From Akkermansia muciniphila (lineage in GTDB: Bacteria > Verrucomicrobiota > Verrucomicrobiia > Opitutales > Opitutaceae): a stretch of DNA of 64,000 nucleotides. The position numbers and the translations under genes are program-made. Below the pieces are notes generated by a model that saw nothing but the letters and a program-made list of their open reading frames with translations, was not told the origin of the DNA and did no database searches. The stretch covers positions 1 to 64,000 of the forward strand of contig CAMCZZ010000020.1 of assembly GCA_945888375.1 (NCBI GenBank). The letters run 5' to 3'. Shown one piece after another: positions 1 through 8,286 of this stretch (its first letter is position 1; each line of letters starts with the position of its first letter).

Positions 1-57
1 CAGCATCTGCTCGCGCGCGTCGCTCATCTTCTCTACTTTCTTCTTCTGTCGGGTCAT
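1..57 (-). CDS. Hypothetical protein, N-terminal fragment
   Basis: The minus strand opens at ATG (55-57) and reads MTRQKKKVEKMSDAREQML before running off the window edge. Just upstream on the minus strand is an AAGGA-type ribosome binding site about 8 nt from the ATG, which supports this start. The visible part is short, basic and probably helical. No function can be assigned from 19 residues. It diverges from the ATPase gene that starts at 179, so positions 58-178 should hold both promoters. Confidence 0.55.
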   Translation of the reverse strand, partial: MTRQKKKVEKMSDAREQML

Positions 58-178
58 GGTCGGTTCCTTGTTCGTTTGTGGTTTAGGTTTGGTCACCAAA
101 ACCACCCTTCCATGACCCGACCTTTTGCTGAACTTTTAAGACACTACCTGCGCCCGGAGGGGCAGGCATAGATGAGCC

Positions 179-1180
179 GTGATCGCCTCCGTCGCTTTTC
201 GGAATTTCAAGGCGCTCCGTTCCGCCCGAATCGAATTGTCCCCGTTTAATCTCGTGATCGGGCCAAACGGCTCGGGCAAAACGAGCCTCATTCAAGCGGT
301 GCTTCGTCTTCGCACCCTCGCACGACTTTCGTCGGTAGAATCATTCAGGGAAACCGACCTCGCGGCCGCCCAGATCGCCTTTCGGTTTAATCCCCCTCAC
401 GACGGACTCGAGGCCACGCTGACTTGTCGCGATGAGGAGCGCTGCGACCATTTAACTCTTACTCCGCCCATCGGCGGCGGCGGGCTCCTGAATTGGCCAG
501 CCTTGCGGGACCGCCTCCTCACTGCCCGCGCCTTCTTGCTGGATTCGCGGGCCATCGTCCGCCCGGTGCAAGCAGGCGGTTCCCGCGAACTCGCTGCGGA
601 CGGCAGCAATCTTACCGCGTGTCTTGCCGGGCTGCGCGAGTCTGCGCCCGCAGCCTATGCCGGACTATGCGCGGAGTTGTTGCAGCTTTTCCCCGAATAC
701 GCCGAGGTCGTCCTCGATGCCGGCCGTGGCACCTTTGCGCTTCGTCTCACAGGCGGGGGCACGCCCGTCCTAGTGGCTGCCGATGAGGTCTCGCAAGGCA
801 CGCTCTACGTGTTGGCTTTGCTTGCGCTGGCCCACGATCCCGCTCCGCCTGCGATCGTGTGCTTGGAGGAGCTGGATCGTGGTATCCACCCTCGCCTTTT
901 ACGGGGCGTCAGGGATGTGCTTTACCGCCTGACCCATCCAGCCGATTACGGGCATGCCCGCGCGCCCGTGCAGGTCATAGCCACCACGCATTCACCCCAG
1001 TTACTCGACCTGTTTCGTGACCACCCCGAGGAAATTGTGATCGCGGATAAACAGGGGCGCGCCGCCACTTTCGCTAGGCTCTCCGACCGCGCTTATTTGC
1101 CTGAACTTTTGGCCGAGGGGGGCACGCTCGGGGATCTCTGGTATTCCGGTATTTTGGGGGGAGTGCCCGAGGCGACATGA
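179..1180 (+). CDS. AAA family ATPase (SMC/OLD-like), possible defence pair subunit
   Basis: This 333-residue protein begins with the RNFKAL strand typical of RecF/SMC/OLD-type ATPases and has a Walker A motif GPNGSGKT at residues 28-35. Walker B is IVCLEE (about 226-231), followed by a switch histidine in TTHSPQ (about 269-274). No long coiled coil is visible, so it is a compact AAA_15/AAA_21-type enzyme. The GTG start is chosen because family homology begins there; a GGAGGGG lies about 16 nt upstream. Its TGA overlaps the next ATG (ATGA), so the two proteins are translationally coupled. The nearby TOPRIM-like partner suggests a two-gene nuclease system; the target is unknown. Confidence 0.85.
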   Translation: MIASVAFRNFKALRSARIELSPFNLVIGPNGSGKTSLIQAVLRLRTLARLSSVESFRETDLAAAQIAFRFNPPHDGLEATLTCRDEERCDHLTLTPPIGGGGLLNWPALRDRLLTARAFLLDSRAIVRPVQAGGSRELAADGSNLTACLAGLRESAPAAYAGLCAELLQLFPEYAEVVLDAGRGTFALRLTGGGTPVLVAADEVSQGTLYVLALLALAHDPAPPAIVCLEELDRGIHPRLLRGVRDVLYRLTHPADYGHARAPVQVIATTHSPQLLDLFRDHPEEIVIADKQGRAATFARLSDRAYLPELLAEGGTLGDLWYSGILGGVPEAT

Positions 1181-1860
1181 ACGGCAGAAGTCCGCGCCTG
1201 GCTCTTTTGGGCGAATCCCAAGTGGATGAGGCCGCCCTCGCCATCCTGGTTGAGTCCGTTCTGGGGCGCCCTTTTCAGCATGTTCAACCCGGATTGCGTG
1301 CGCGGGGTTGGCCGTCGGTGATCCAGATTCTGCCGGCGATCGCCCGTCATCTGCATTTTAACACCGATGCCGACGCACTGGTGATTTTAGTCGATGCGGA
1401 CGACACGGAACCGCATGGGGCGCACCATGAAGCGCCTGGTTATTTCCATCCTCGCTGCCGGCTCTGCCAACTGCGGGCCGTCTTTCGCCGCGCCACCCGC
1501 CATCTTCCTGCTGTAAACGGAAGGGCCAGGCTGCTGCGGGCGATCGGCCTCGCGGTGCCCGCGGCCGAGGCGTGGTATCTCTGTGGCCGCGACGAGACGG
1601 TCAGCGAGGCAACCTGGGGGGAAGGACGCACAAACGGCCGCCCCCCTTATACACGCCGCGAACTCAAGGCCCGCGTATATGGCACTGATCGTCCGAATCT
1701 CTCTCAGGCTTTGGCTGGAGCCACCGCCGCGGCGCAGCGCCATGCCCGCGACCCACGGCGGCTGGAGCATGATTTTCCGGGCTTTGCCATCCTCGCGGCC
1801 GACCTTCGGGGCTGGGGGCTGAACCTGGAGGAAGCCGACTCCGGCCAGACCGCTCACTGA
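1177..1860 (+). CDS. TOPRIM-like protein (DUF4276/OLD-nuclease type)
   Basis: This 227-residue protein has the layout of a stand-alone TOPRIM-like fold. The first strand carries GES with Glu13, followed by a helix rich in acidic and aliphatic residues (DEAALAILVESVLG). A later strand ends in LVDADD with Asp73 and Asp75. Glu plus DxD is the metal-binding signature of TOPRIM nucleases and DUF4276 proteins. It overlaps the ATPase gene by 4 nt, as in split OLD or PARIS-like ATPase/TOPRIM pairs. The C-terminal half (about 120-227) is Arg/Ala rich with no motif I recognise. Nuclease activity is inferred, not visible. Confidence 0.65.
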   Translation: MNGRSPRLALLGESQVDEAALAILVESVLGRPFQHVQPGLRARGWPSVIQILPAIARHLHFNTDADALVILVDADDTEPHGAHHEAPGYFHPRCRLCQLRAVFRRATRHLPAVNGRARLLRAIGLAVPAAEAWYLCGRDETVSEATWGEGRTNGRPPYTRRELKARVYGTDRPNLSQALAGATAAAQRHARDPRRLEHDFPGFAILAADLRGWGLNLEEADSGQTAH

Positions 1861-1875
1861 GCTGCTCTTCCCGCT

Positions 1876-4095
1876 ATGCGCGCCCAATATGCTCCGTGGC
1901 TGATCGCCACACCCCTCCGTTGGTTGGCCCGCTGTCTCTATCGGGTGCGTTCGCTTCACGCCGACCGGCTCCCTGCGGGCGGCGCCCTTCTTCTGGGTAA
2001 TCACTTGTCTTATGTGGATGTTATAGTGCTCCAACTGGCTTGTCCGCGACCGATACGCTTCGTGGGGCATGAGAGCCTGGTAGAAGCTCACTGGTTTTTC
2101 CGCTTCGTTTTTCAGGTGACCGGCACGATTCCCGTCTCACGTGGTCATGCGCTCCGGGCCACCCGCCGGGTCGTGGAAAGCCTTGGTAAAGGGGAATACG
2201 TCCTGATGTTCCCCGAGGGTGCGATTTCGCGCACCGGTCAAGTAATGAAGCTTGAGCGTGGTTTTGAACTTATGGCACGCCGCGCCGGCGTGCCGGTGGT
2301 GCCGGTTTACCATGATGGCCTTTGGGGCTCGGTGTTTTCGTTTTCCGGCAATACCTACCTTTTAAAAGCACCCCGTCTCCTGCCGACGCCCGTGACGGTC
2401 GTCTGGGGTGCCCCCATCCCGGCCGGGTATGCCGATGCGGCAACGGTGCGGGCTGCCTTGCTAGAGCTTGGAGAAGTGGCCTTTGCCGCCCACCCCCGCC
2501 TTGGGCGTCATCTGGCAACTGAAGTGGTCAGGGCACTGGCTAAACGGCCAGGAAGGCTGGAGCTGATCGATCGCACCACCACAAGGCGGGAAGTAACGGC
2601 CGCCGGGCTACTGGCGACCGCGGCCGCACTAGCGCTTCACTTGCGTCGTACCGTGCGTGAGGCCCGCATCGCCATCGTGCTGCCCCCGGGCGCGGGGGCG
2701 ACCATTGCCAACCTGGCCGTGCTTTGCGCGGGGAAAACCCCCGTTAATCTAAACTTCACCACCAGCGGTTCCGCGATTGCGGCCAGTCTGCATATCGCCG
2801 GTATTCGCACCGTTTTAACCGCCGAGGCGATGCGGGTAAAGTTACCCGGCTTCCCGTGGCCCGCGGACACACGGGACTTTGCCGCTACTCTGGCAGCCGC
2901 CGGGGGCAAACGCGCGGTGTTCCCCTGGTTTGTCGCCGCCTGGTTGCTGCCGAGTCCATGCCTCCCTCTGCTGCTAGGTTTGCCGGGCAAGGGTGGCGAT
3001 GCCGAGGCGGGTTTGTTATTCACCAGTGGCAGCTCAGGCGAACCCAAAGGGGTAGTCCTGACTCACCGCAACATCCTCGGAAACTGCCGACAAATCTCGT
3101 CGCTGGCCATCCTGCCCGGCACGGCGGTCATGCTCAGCTGTCTCCCGATTTTCCACAGTTTCGGATTTACCGTGACGGTCTGGTATCCGCTCTTGCGCGG
3201 CTCTCGCGTGGTGACGGTGCCGAGTCCGCTTGAAGCCCGTAGGATCGTGGACGCGATCCGCGAGGAAGCCTGCACCGTCTGGGTAACCGCCCCGACTTTC
3301 GCCCGAGCGGTTTTGCAAAAAGCGGAGCGGCGCGACTTGCGAACCCTCGAGGTGATTGTTTCCGGGGCCGAGAGGTTGCCGGAGGATCTGGCGGAGCTGG
3401 CTCGGGAGAAGTTTCACTTGGAGATCATGCAGGGCTATGGTCTGACCGAGACTTCACCGGTCACCTCGGTCAATCAGCCCGATCCTCCAGTGACCACGGG
3501 CACGGGGGAAGCTCAGCGCGGGCAGTGTGCGGGCTCGGTCGGGCGATTGTTGCCCGGCATGGCCGCACGTCTGCTGGATCCGGTGACGCGCGCTCCCGTA
3601 TCGGCTACCACCCCGGGGCTGGTCGCCCTGCGCGGACCCAATGTCTTTACCGGCTATTTGCTAGACCCTGAACGCACAGCGGAGGCTTTCCATGAGGGCT
3701 GGTTTTTAACCGGGGATCTGGGCCGGTTTGATGAGGCGGGGTTTCTCTGGATCGAGGGCAGGCTATCCCGCTTTTCCAAAATCGGAGGCGAGATGGTGCC
3801 GCATGGGACCATCGAGCGGAAGCTAATCGAATTATGCGATCCAAGGGCCGCCGCAGAGGGTGAAAGCTACCCGGTTTTCGTGGCCGGCGTGCCAGATGCC
3901 CAAAAGGGCGAAGTGCTGGTCCTGCTCACGGTCCGACCCGAACTCACCGCGGAATTGGTCCGGGAGAAACTGGCGGGAGCGGGTGTGCCCAATCTCTGGA
4001 TACCACGGATCGTGAAGCGGGTGGATGCCATCCCCGTGCTTGGAACCGGGAAGATCGACCTGAAGGCCGCCCGTGCACTGGCCTGCGGCCTTTAA
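1876..4095 (+). CDS. aas: Fused acyltransferase / acyl-ACP synthetase (Aas-like)
   Basis: A 739-residue two-domain enzyme. The N-terminal part (about 1-220) is a PlsC-type lysophospholipid acyltransferase with the NHxxxxD block (His43, Asp48) and FPEG (near 115). The C-terminal part is an AMP-forming acyl ligase with FTSGSSGEPKG, GYGLTETSP, the hinge-region GDLGRFDEAG and the C-terminal GTGKID lysine loop. Known Aas proteins re-acylate lysophosphatidylethanolamine using acyl-ACP at the inner membrane. The MFS domain found in some larger relatives is absent. It starts 15 nt after the TOPRIM gene, so read-through is possible, but a functional link to that pair is doubtful. Confidence 0.88.
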   Translation: MRAQYAPWLIATPLRWLARCLYRVRSLHADRLPAGGALLLGNHLSYVDVIVLQLACPRPIRFVGHESLVEAHWFFRFVFQVTGTIPVSRGHALRATRRVVESLGKGEYVLMFPEGAISRTGQVMKLERGFELMARRAGVPVVPVYHDGLWGSVFSFSGNTYLLKAPRLLPTPVTVVWGAPIPAGYADAATVRAALLELGEVAFAAHPRLGRHLATEVVRALAKRPGRLELIDRTTTRREVTAAGLLATAAALALHLRRTVREARIAIVLPPGAGATIANLAVLCAGKTPVNLNFTTSGSAIAASLHIAGIRTVLTAEAMRVKLPGFPWPADTRDFAATLAAAGGKRAVFPWFVAAWLLPSPCLPLLLGLPGKGGDAEAGLLFTSGSSGEPKGVVLTHRNILGNCRQISSLAILPGTAVMLSCLPIFHSFGFTVTVWYPLLRGSRVVTVPSPLEARRIVDAIREEACTVWVTAPTFARAVLQKAERRDLRTLEVIVSGAERLPEDLAELAREKFHLEIMQGYGLTETSPVTSVNQPDPPVTTGTGEAQRGQCAGSVGRLLPGMAARLLDPVTRAPVSATTPGLVALRGPNVFTGYLLDPERTAEAFHEGWFLTGDLGRFDEAGFLWIEGRLSRFSKIGGEMVPHGTIERKLIELCDPRAAAEGESYPVFVAGVPDAQKGEVLVLLTVRPELTAELVREKLAGAGVPNLWIPRIVKRVDAIPVLGTGKIDLKAARALACGL

Positions 4096-4297
4096 CCCGG
4101 CTACCGCGATTATCGCGGGTCGTCTCGCGCAACCTGGTGGCCGTCGTCTCGCCGCGTCACCCGCGACCAGCACCTTTTAAGTGCAAGCCGGGTATTCCGC
4201 ACCGAGCCAAAGAATCAACCACTTAGGCTAAACGCCGCCGGGCTAATCGCGGTATCCGGATTTAATGCGGCATGCAGGGTGGCACGAGGCCGGACGC
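4096..4297. other. Convergent gap between aas and rimO
   Basis: About 200 bases between two gene ends that face each other. There is a palindrome CCGCGAT-T-ATCGCGG at about 4107-4121, whose loop is too short for a classical hairpin, and a second GC-rich stretch near 4230-4260. I see no coding sequence and no T-run of a canonical terminator. Confidence 0.4.
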
Positions 4298-5719
4298 TTA
4301 CTGGGCCGTTTTCGCGACCTTGTATTCCTTGGGTTTCTCACCCTTGGGCAAGGCCAGCAGGTCGTAGTCGCGGGCGCCGGTGATCAGCACTTGGGCGAAC
4401 TCGCCTACCGGCAGGGTCCGGGGCACGTAGACGCGCCCGTCGATATCGGGCGCATCCGCCTCGCCCCGGGCAACCCCGGGCTCTTCGACCAAGACACGGA
4501 GGGTTTTGCCCACGAAGCGCTCGCTCACCTCGGCGGCGATCTCCCGCTGAAGCGACATGGTGCGACGGTAGCGAGCATCCTTCAACTTGGTGACGAGCTG
4601 CTCCTCCATCTTGGCCGCCTTGGTGCCTTCTTCCTGAGAATAGCGAAAGACGCCCAATCGTTCAAATTTAGTCTCTTGGATAAACCCGCACAACTCCTCG
4701 ACGTCGGCCTCGGTCTCACCGGGAAAGCCCACGATGAACGTGGTGCGCACTGCGATGCCCGGGATGCCCGCGCGGATGCGGGCGATGAGGTCGCGAATAT
4801 ATTGCCCGGAGGTCTCGCGCTGCATGCGCCCGAGCATGTGGTCGCTGATGTGCTGGAGCGGGATGTCGATGTAGCGGGCGACCTTCGGGCACTCGGCGAT
4901 GGTCTTGATCAATTCGTCGGACCAATGGGCGGGATGGGTGTAGAGCAGACGGATCCAGAAATCGCCGGGGATGGCATTGAGTTGCCGCAGTAAAGTGGTG
5001 AGGGCGGTGCCTCGGGAGGAGTCTACAGGCGAGCGGGGGTTGGGGCGCTGTTCCCAGGTATCCATACCGAAGTAGGTCGTATCTTGGGAGATCAGATTGA
5101 TCTCCTTTACCCCCTCGGTGATGAGCTGCCGGGCTTCGGCAACGACGCTCTCGACCGAGCGGGAACGATGCCGGCCGCGGATCTGCGGGATAATGCAGAA
5201 GGCGCAGGGATGATTGCAGCCCTCTGCGATCTTGATGTAGGCAAAGTGCTTCGGGGTGAGTCGGAAGCGAGGCGTGTCGTAGTCGGGGATATAGGTGCTC
5301 CGACCTTCGATGAAGTTCTGCGGAGCATCGCCTTTGGCGCGTTTAACCCCCGTCAACTCCTCGATGATGGGGCCGACGCGGGTGATTTGGTCGAGACCGA
5401 TAAAGGCATCCACCTCGGGTAACTCCTTCGGCAGCTCCTTGGAAAAGCGCTGCGACATGCAGCCGGCGACGATCAGTTTTTGGCCGGCGCGGCGCTTCTT
5501 CATGCCGCGCGCCTCATGGGCTTCGAGGATGTGGTTGATTGATTCCTCTTTGGAGGAGTCGATGAATGAGCAGGTGTTTACGATCACGACGTCCGCCTGG
5601 TCTTGGTCGGGAACCACCTGCATGCCAGCCTGGTGGAGGTGGCCGACCATGATCTCGCTATCGACGAGATTTTTGGCGCAACCAAGGGAAACGAGGGAGA
5701 CTTTGACGACCGAGCTCAT
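4298..5719 (-). CDS. rimO: Ribosomal protein S12 methylthiotransferase RimO
   Basis: A 473-residue radical-SAM methylthiotransferase. The N-terminal UPF0004 domain has the cluster cysteines Cys14, Cys50 and Cys87, with SLGCAKN at the start. The radical-SAM motif is GCNHPCAFC with Cys168, Cys172 and Cys175. The C-terminus carries a TRAM-type domain. SLGCAKNLVD and the IIPQIRG stretch after the radical-SAM cysteines are typical of RimO rather than MiaB. RimO thiomethylates an Asp of S12 in the ribosome. Upstream of the ATG the minus strand reads TCCTCC, so no Shine-Dalgarno site is present. Confidence 0.95.
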   Translation of the reverse strand: MSSVVKVSLVSLGCAKNLVDSEIMVGHLHQAGMQVVPDQDQADVVIVNTCSFIDSSKEESINHILEAHEARGMKKRRAGQKLIVAGCMSQRFSKELPKELPEVDAFIGLDQITRVGPIIEELTGVKRAKGDAPQNFIEGRSTYIPDYDTPRFRLTPKHFAYIKIAEGCNHPCAFCIIPQIRGRHRSRSVESVVAEARQLITEGVKEINLISQDTTYFGMDTWEQRPNPRSPVDSSRGTALTTLLRQLNAIPGDFWIRLLYTHPAHWSDELIKTIAECPKVARYIDIPLQHISDHMLGRMQRETSGQYIRDLIARIRAGIPGIAVRTTFIVGFPGETEADVEELCGFIQETKFERLGVFRYSQEEGTKAAKMEEQLVTKLKDARYRRTMSLQREIAAEVSERFVGKTLRVLVEEPGVARGEADAPDIDGRVYVPRTLPVGEFAQVLITGARDYDLLALPKGEKPKEYKVAKTAQ

Positions 5720-5762
5720 GAAGGAGGATAATAAAACAGCGGAGGCGGGTAGTTTAGAAACG

Positions 5763-5796
5763 AAAAAACCGCGGCGCTCGAAAGGGCCGCGGTTTT
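5763..5796 (-). terminator. Rho-independent terminator of the small basic protein gene
   Basis: A perfect 11-bp stem (5765-5775 with 5786-5796, AAAACCGCGGC paired with its complement) and a 10-nt loop. On the minus strand it is followed by a run of six T (5763-5768). It sits 20 nt after the stop codon of the small basic protein gene and upstream of rimO, so it separates the two transcripts. Confidence 0.9.
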
Positions 5797-5815
5797 AGGG
5801 AAGGAGACGGGCCCC

Positions 5816-5935
5816 TTACTTCTTGGCCTTGGCGGGCTTCTTGGTGGCGGCGGCCAGTTTAGCAGCGACTTTTTTGCGCTTCAAGTAGGCGAGACGGCGC
5901 TTCTTTTTGATACCTTTGTTGTATTGTTGGCCCAT
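5816..5935 (-). CDS. Small Lys/Arg-rich basic protein (39 aa)
   Basis: A 39-residue reading frame starts at ATG (5933-5935) and ends with TAA (5816-5818). It begins MGQQYNKGIKKKRRLAYLKR, has an AAKLAAATKKPAKAKK tail and contains almost no acidic residues. A strong terminator follows directly, which supports real expression. Its composition resembles small ribosome- or nucleic-acid-associated proteins. I believe similar MGQQYNK proteins occur widely in Verrucomicrobiota, but the function is unknown to me. No Shine-Dalgarno site is visible. Confidence 0.75.
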   Translation of the reverse strand: MGQQYNKGIKKKRRLAYLKRKKVAAKLAAATKKPAKAKK

Positions 5936-5995
5936 GGTGAGATTTGGTTAAAGGGTTACAATCGCGACACCCGCACGTTGGAGTCAAGCGATGGT

Positions 5996-7036
5996 TTACA
6001 AATCCTCCGCGCCAGATTCAGGCGTGAAGGCGGTGGCTATCGGCGGAAACAAAGGTCGGGCGGCGGACACTTTGCGGCCGTCATGGCTGAGGGCGTAGAG
6101 CGGCAGGGGAGGATCCTTGGCGAGACGTTTAACCAGTGCCGAATCGGTGCGTTTGGCCAACTCGAGCCAATGCAGCCCGGCGGCGTCGCAGGCCAGAAAC
6201 CGAGCGTAGGGCTTAAAAACCTCGGGCCGGCCAAGCATACGGGCCATCCCATCTAGGCGGGGCGCGGAGCAGGGAGAGTTCTGGGTTTCCAGAACGAGGC
6301 AGGAGTAGGCCTGGCTGCGCAGATCTATGCCGGCCCGGTGGGAGAAACGCACCCAGTCCGGGGAGTTTTGCACGCCTGCCGGGGGACCGGCGAAAAAATG
6401 ACACCAATCGCGGGCGTTGGCCGCCGCAAAGAGCGGGCAATTTTCGCGATGGGTGCAGGGCGCCACGATATGGTGCACAGGAAGCAGTTCATCACGCACG
6501 GAGGCGAGGGCCCGGCCGTCGGCATGGGTGCCGGGCTCGACCCAGAGCACGGCGGCGGCGCGGCGGGCGAGTTTCAGCAACTCCGTGCGACCCTCGGCAG
6601 TCAGCTCGTTCAGCACATGGCTGACGACAAGGGTGTAGGGCTCGGTCGGCTCAGGGGTGGTCTGGACTTTTAGTCCGGGAAAATCCGTTCGGGCGCGGTT
6701 GGCGGCAAAGGCCACAGCCTCGGAGCTGTGGTCGAGCACGGCGAGACCCGCAAAATGGGTTGGACCCCAGGCGTTCAGGACGCGACGACCGGCCACCCCC
6801 GAGCCGCAGCCGAAGTCCACCAGCATGGTGGCGGCAGGCGGACTCCAGGCACGGAGACGCAGCTCGGCGAGAAGGGCGTCCCATTTCCAACCGATACGTT
6901 CCCCGTAGGTGGCGTCGTAGGCGGCAAGGGTGGCTTGGCTTTGCCAATAGGGGCCAGTTGCGGCGGCTTCCCGCGCAAGAAAGACGGCCCGCAGGCGTTC
7001 GAGGGCATCCCAATCGAGGGTGGCGAGATCAGGCAT
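5996..7036 (-). CDS. Rsm22-like SAM-dependent methyltransferase-fold protein
   Basis: A 346-residue Rossmann methyltransferase. Motif I reads LVDFGCGSGVAGRRV (near residue 94). The family signature APCTHRENCPL followed by DWCHF is the Cys-rich block characteristic of the Rsm22 / mitochondrial small ribosomal subunit methyltransferase-like family (PF09243), whose cysteines can hold an Fe-S cluster. A role in ribosome assembly is likely from family knowledge. It starts 6 nt after the stop of the next methyltransferase and looks like the last gene of the folate/methyltransferase run on this strand. Confidence 0.82.
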   Translation of the reverse strand: MPDLATLDWDALERLRAVFLAREAAATGPYWQSQATLAAYDATYGERIGWKWDALLAELRLRAWSPPAATMLVDFGCGSGVAGRRVLNAWGPTHFAGLAVLDHSSEAVAFAANRARTDFPGLKVQTTPEPTEPYTLVVSHVLNELTAEGRTELLKLARRAAAVLWVEPGTHADGRALASVRDELLPVHHIVAPCTHRENCPLFAAANARDWCHFFAGPPAGVQNSPDWVRFSHRAGIDLRSQAYSCLVLETQNSPCSAPRLDGMARMLGRPEVFKPYARFLACDAAGLHWLELAKRTDSALVKRLAKDPPLPLYALSHDGRKVSAARPLFPPIATAFTPESGAEDL

Positions 7037-7042
7037 GGCAGC

Positions 7043-8272
7043 TCAGGAAGTGAGATCAACGCCGAGATGGCGGGCGAGACGATGTTCGCGGATGCCGTAA
7101 AAGGCAGCGAAGGCCCTAGCGCGGGAGAGCAGGCGGGTGCGTTGGGCGGCGAAGGCCGGGTCCTCGGTCGCGTGGATGCGATGGGCGGCGATCAGCAGAT
7201 TTTTGGCGGTGTGCTCGGTGGAGATAAACTCGAAGACCTTGGTGCGGAAGCCGGCGCACTCAAGCAACTGGGCGCGAAGTGCGTCGGTCACAAACTCGGT
7301 CTGCCGTTCTTGAAAAATACCGTGTCGCAGGGCGTCGGCGAGCACGGCGGGAGCCGTCAGTTGCGGCCGCAGCTCCTTCTGGCAGCAAGGTGAGACTACC
7401 AGCAGTCGGGCCCCGGCCGCGAGGCCTGCCGCCAAGGCATCGTCGGTGGCGGTATCGCAAGCGTGCAGGGCAATCAAGATGTCTAGGGGAGCTACGGGCG
7501 CAGGTGCCACCGGGATGTCGCCTTCGACGAAGCGGAGGTGGCTGGAAAAACCGGTTTCGGTCGCAAGGCGATTGGCGGCGGCCACGAGATCGGCGCGGCG
7601 CTCCAGACCGGTGATGGTGGCACGGGCGCCGAGCAGGGCGGCAAGGGCAAAGGTGAGGTAACCCTTGCCCGCGCCCATATCCGCAATGTGCAGGGGCAGG
7701 GCGTCGGGAGTGGAGGTGTCGAGGCCGGCCTCCGCCAGGAGGTCGCGAAGCAGTTCGGCAAATTTTTCGATCTGCCTGAATTTATGGGCCATGCCCTCGC
7801 GCGGCTGGGCGCGATCATTGGTGACGCCGAGGGCGCGCAACCAGGGAGCGGCGGGGTCGAGCAGGTGGCGTTTGGCGCGATCGTGCCCGGGCGGGTGCCC
7901 GGACGGGGCGTTTTTGCTAGCGACCAAGCGCAGGCGGGCGGGCTGGGCGGGGTCAGCGTTTTGCTCCAGTTGGGCGGTTTGCTGAGATGTAAACAGGTGG
8001 GCGTCTAGGAAAGCTGAGGAGAGCAAATCGGCCAAGGCGGCAGCGGCCTCGGCGGGCTGGAGATTCTTCGTCTCATCGCGGGTCTCGTAGCGGTAAACCA
8101 GCGAAATCCGCGGGCCGGCTTTGAGCACGACAGGGCGGGCGAAGACGTTTTTTAGGCTGCTGTGGTGCGGGACGGGGCGAGGTTTTCCCAGGGTGAGCTT
8201 TATCAGGGAGCCCTCCGTCAGCGCGGAGTGCAGGAGAGTTTGAAAACGGGCAAGGGCTTCGGGCGGGGGCAT
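7043..8272 (-). CDS. SAM-dependent methyltransferase (Methyltransf_32 type)
   Basis: 409 residues. The central domain begins with HKFRQIEKF, then motif I ADMGAGKGYLTFALA, an acidic motif II (TGLERR), LHACDTATDDAL and SPCCQKEL. This string matches the PF13679 (METTL25/RRNAD1-like) methyltransferases. The N-terminal 150 residues resemble a small RNA-binding or unknown domain. The substrate is unknown; RNA or protein methylation in translation fits the Rsm22-like neighbour. It lies 14 nt after pabC and 6 nt before the Rsm22-like gene, so it is co-transcribed with the folate genes. Confidence 0.82.
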   Translation of the reverse strand: MPPPEALARFQTLLHSALTEGSLIKLTLGKPRPVPHHSSLKNVFARPVVLKAGPRISLVYRYETRDETKNLQPAEAAAALADLLSSAFLDAHLFTSQQTAQLEQNADPAQPARLRLVASKNAPSGHPPGHDRAKRHLLDPAAPWLRALGVTNDRAQPREGMAHKFRQIEKFAELLRDLLAEAGLDTSTPDALPLHIADMGAGKGYLTFALAALLGARATITGLERRADLVAAANRLATETGFSSHLRFVEGDIPVAPAPVAPLDILIALHACDTATDDALAAGLAAGARLLVVSPCCQKELRPQLTAPAVLADALRHGIFQERQTEFVTDALRAQLLECAGFRTKVFEFISTEHTAKNLLIAAHRIHATEDPAFAAQRTRLLSRARAFAAFYGIREHRLARHLGVDLTS

Positions 8273-8286
8273 GGCGGGCGGGATGA

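Noticed and set aside
4107-4121. Palindrome after aas as a terminator
   Set aside because: A one-base loop and no T-run; not a workable intrinsic terminator.
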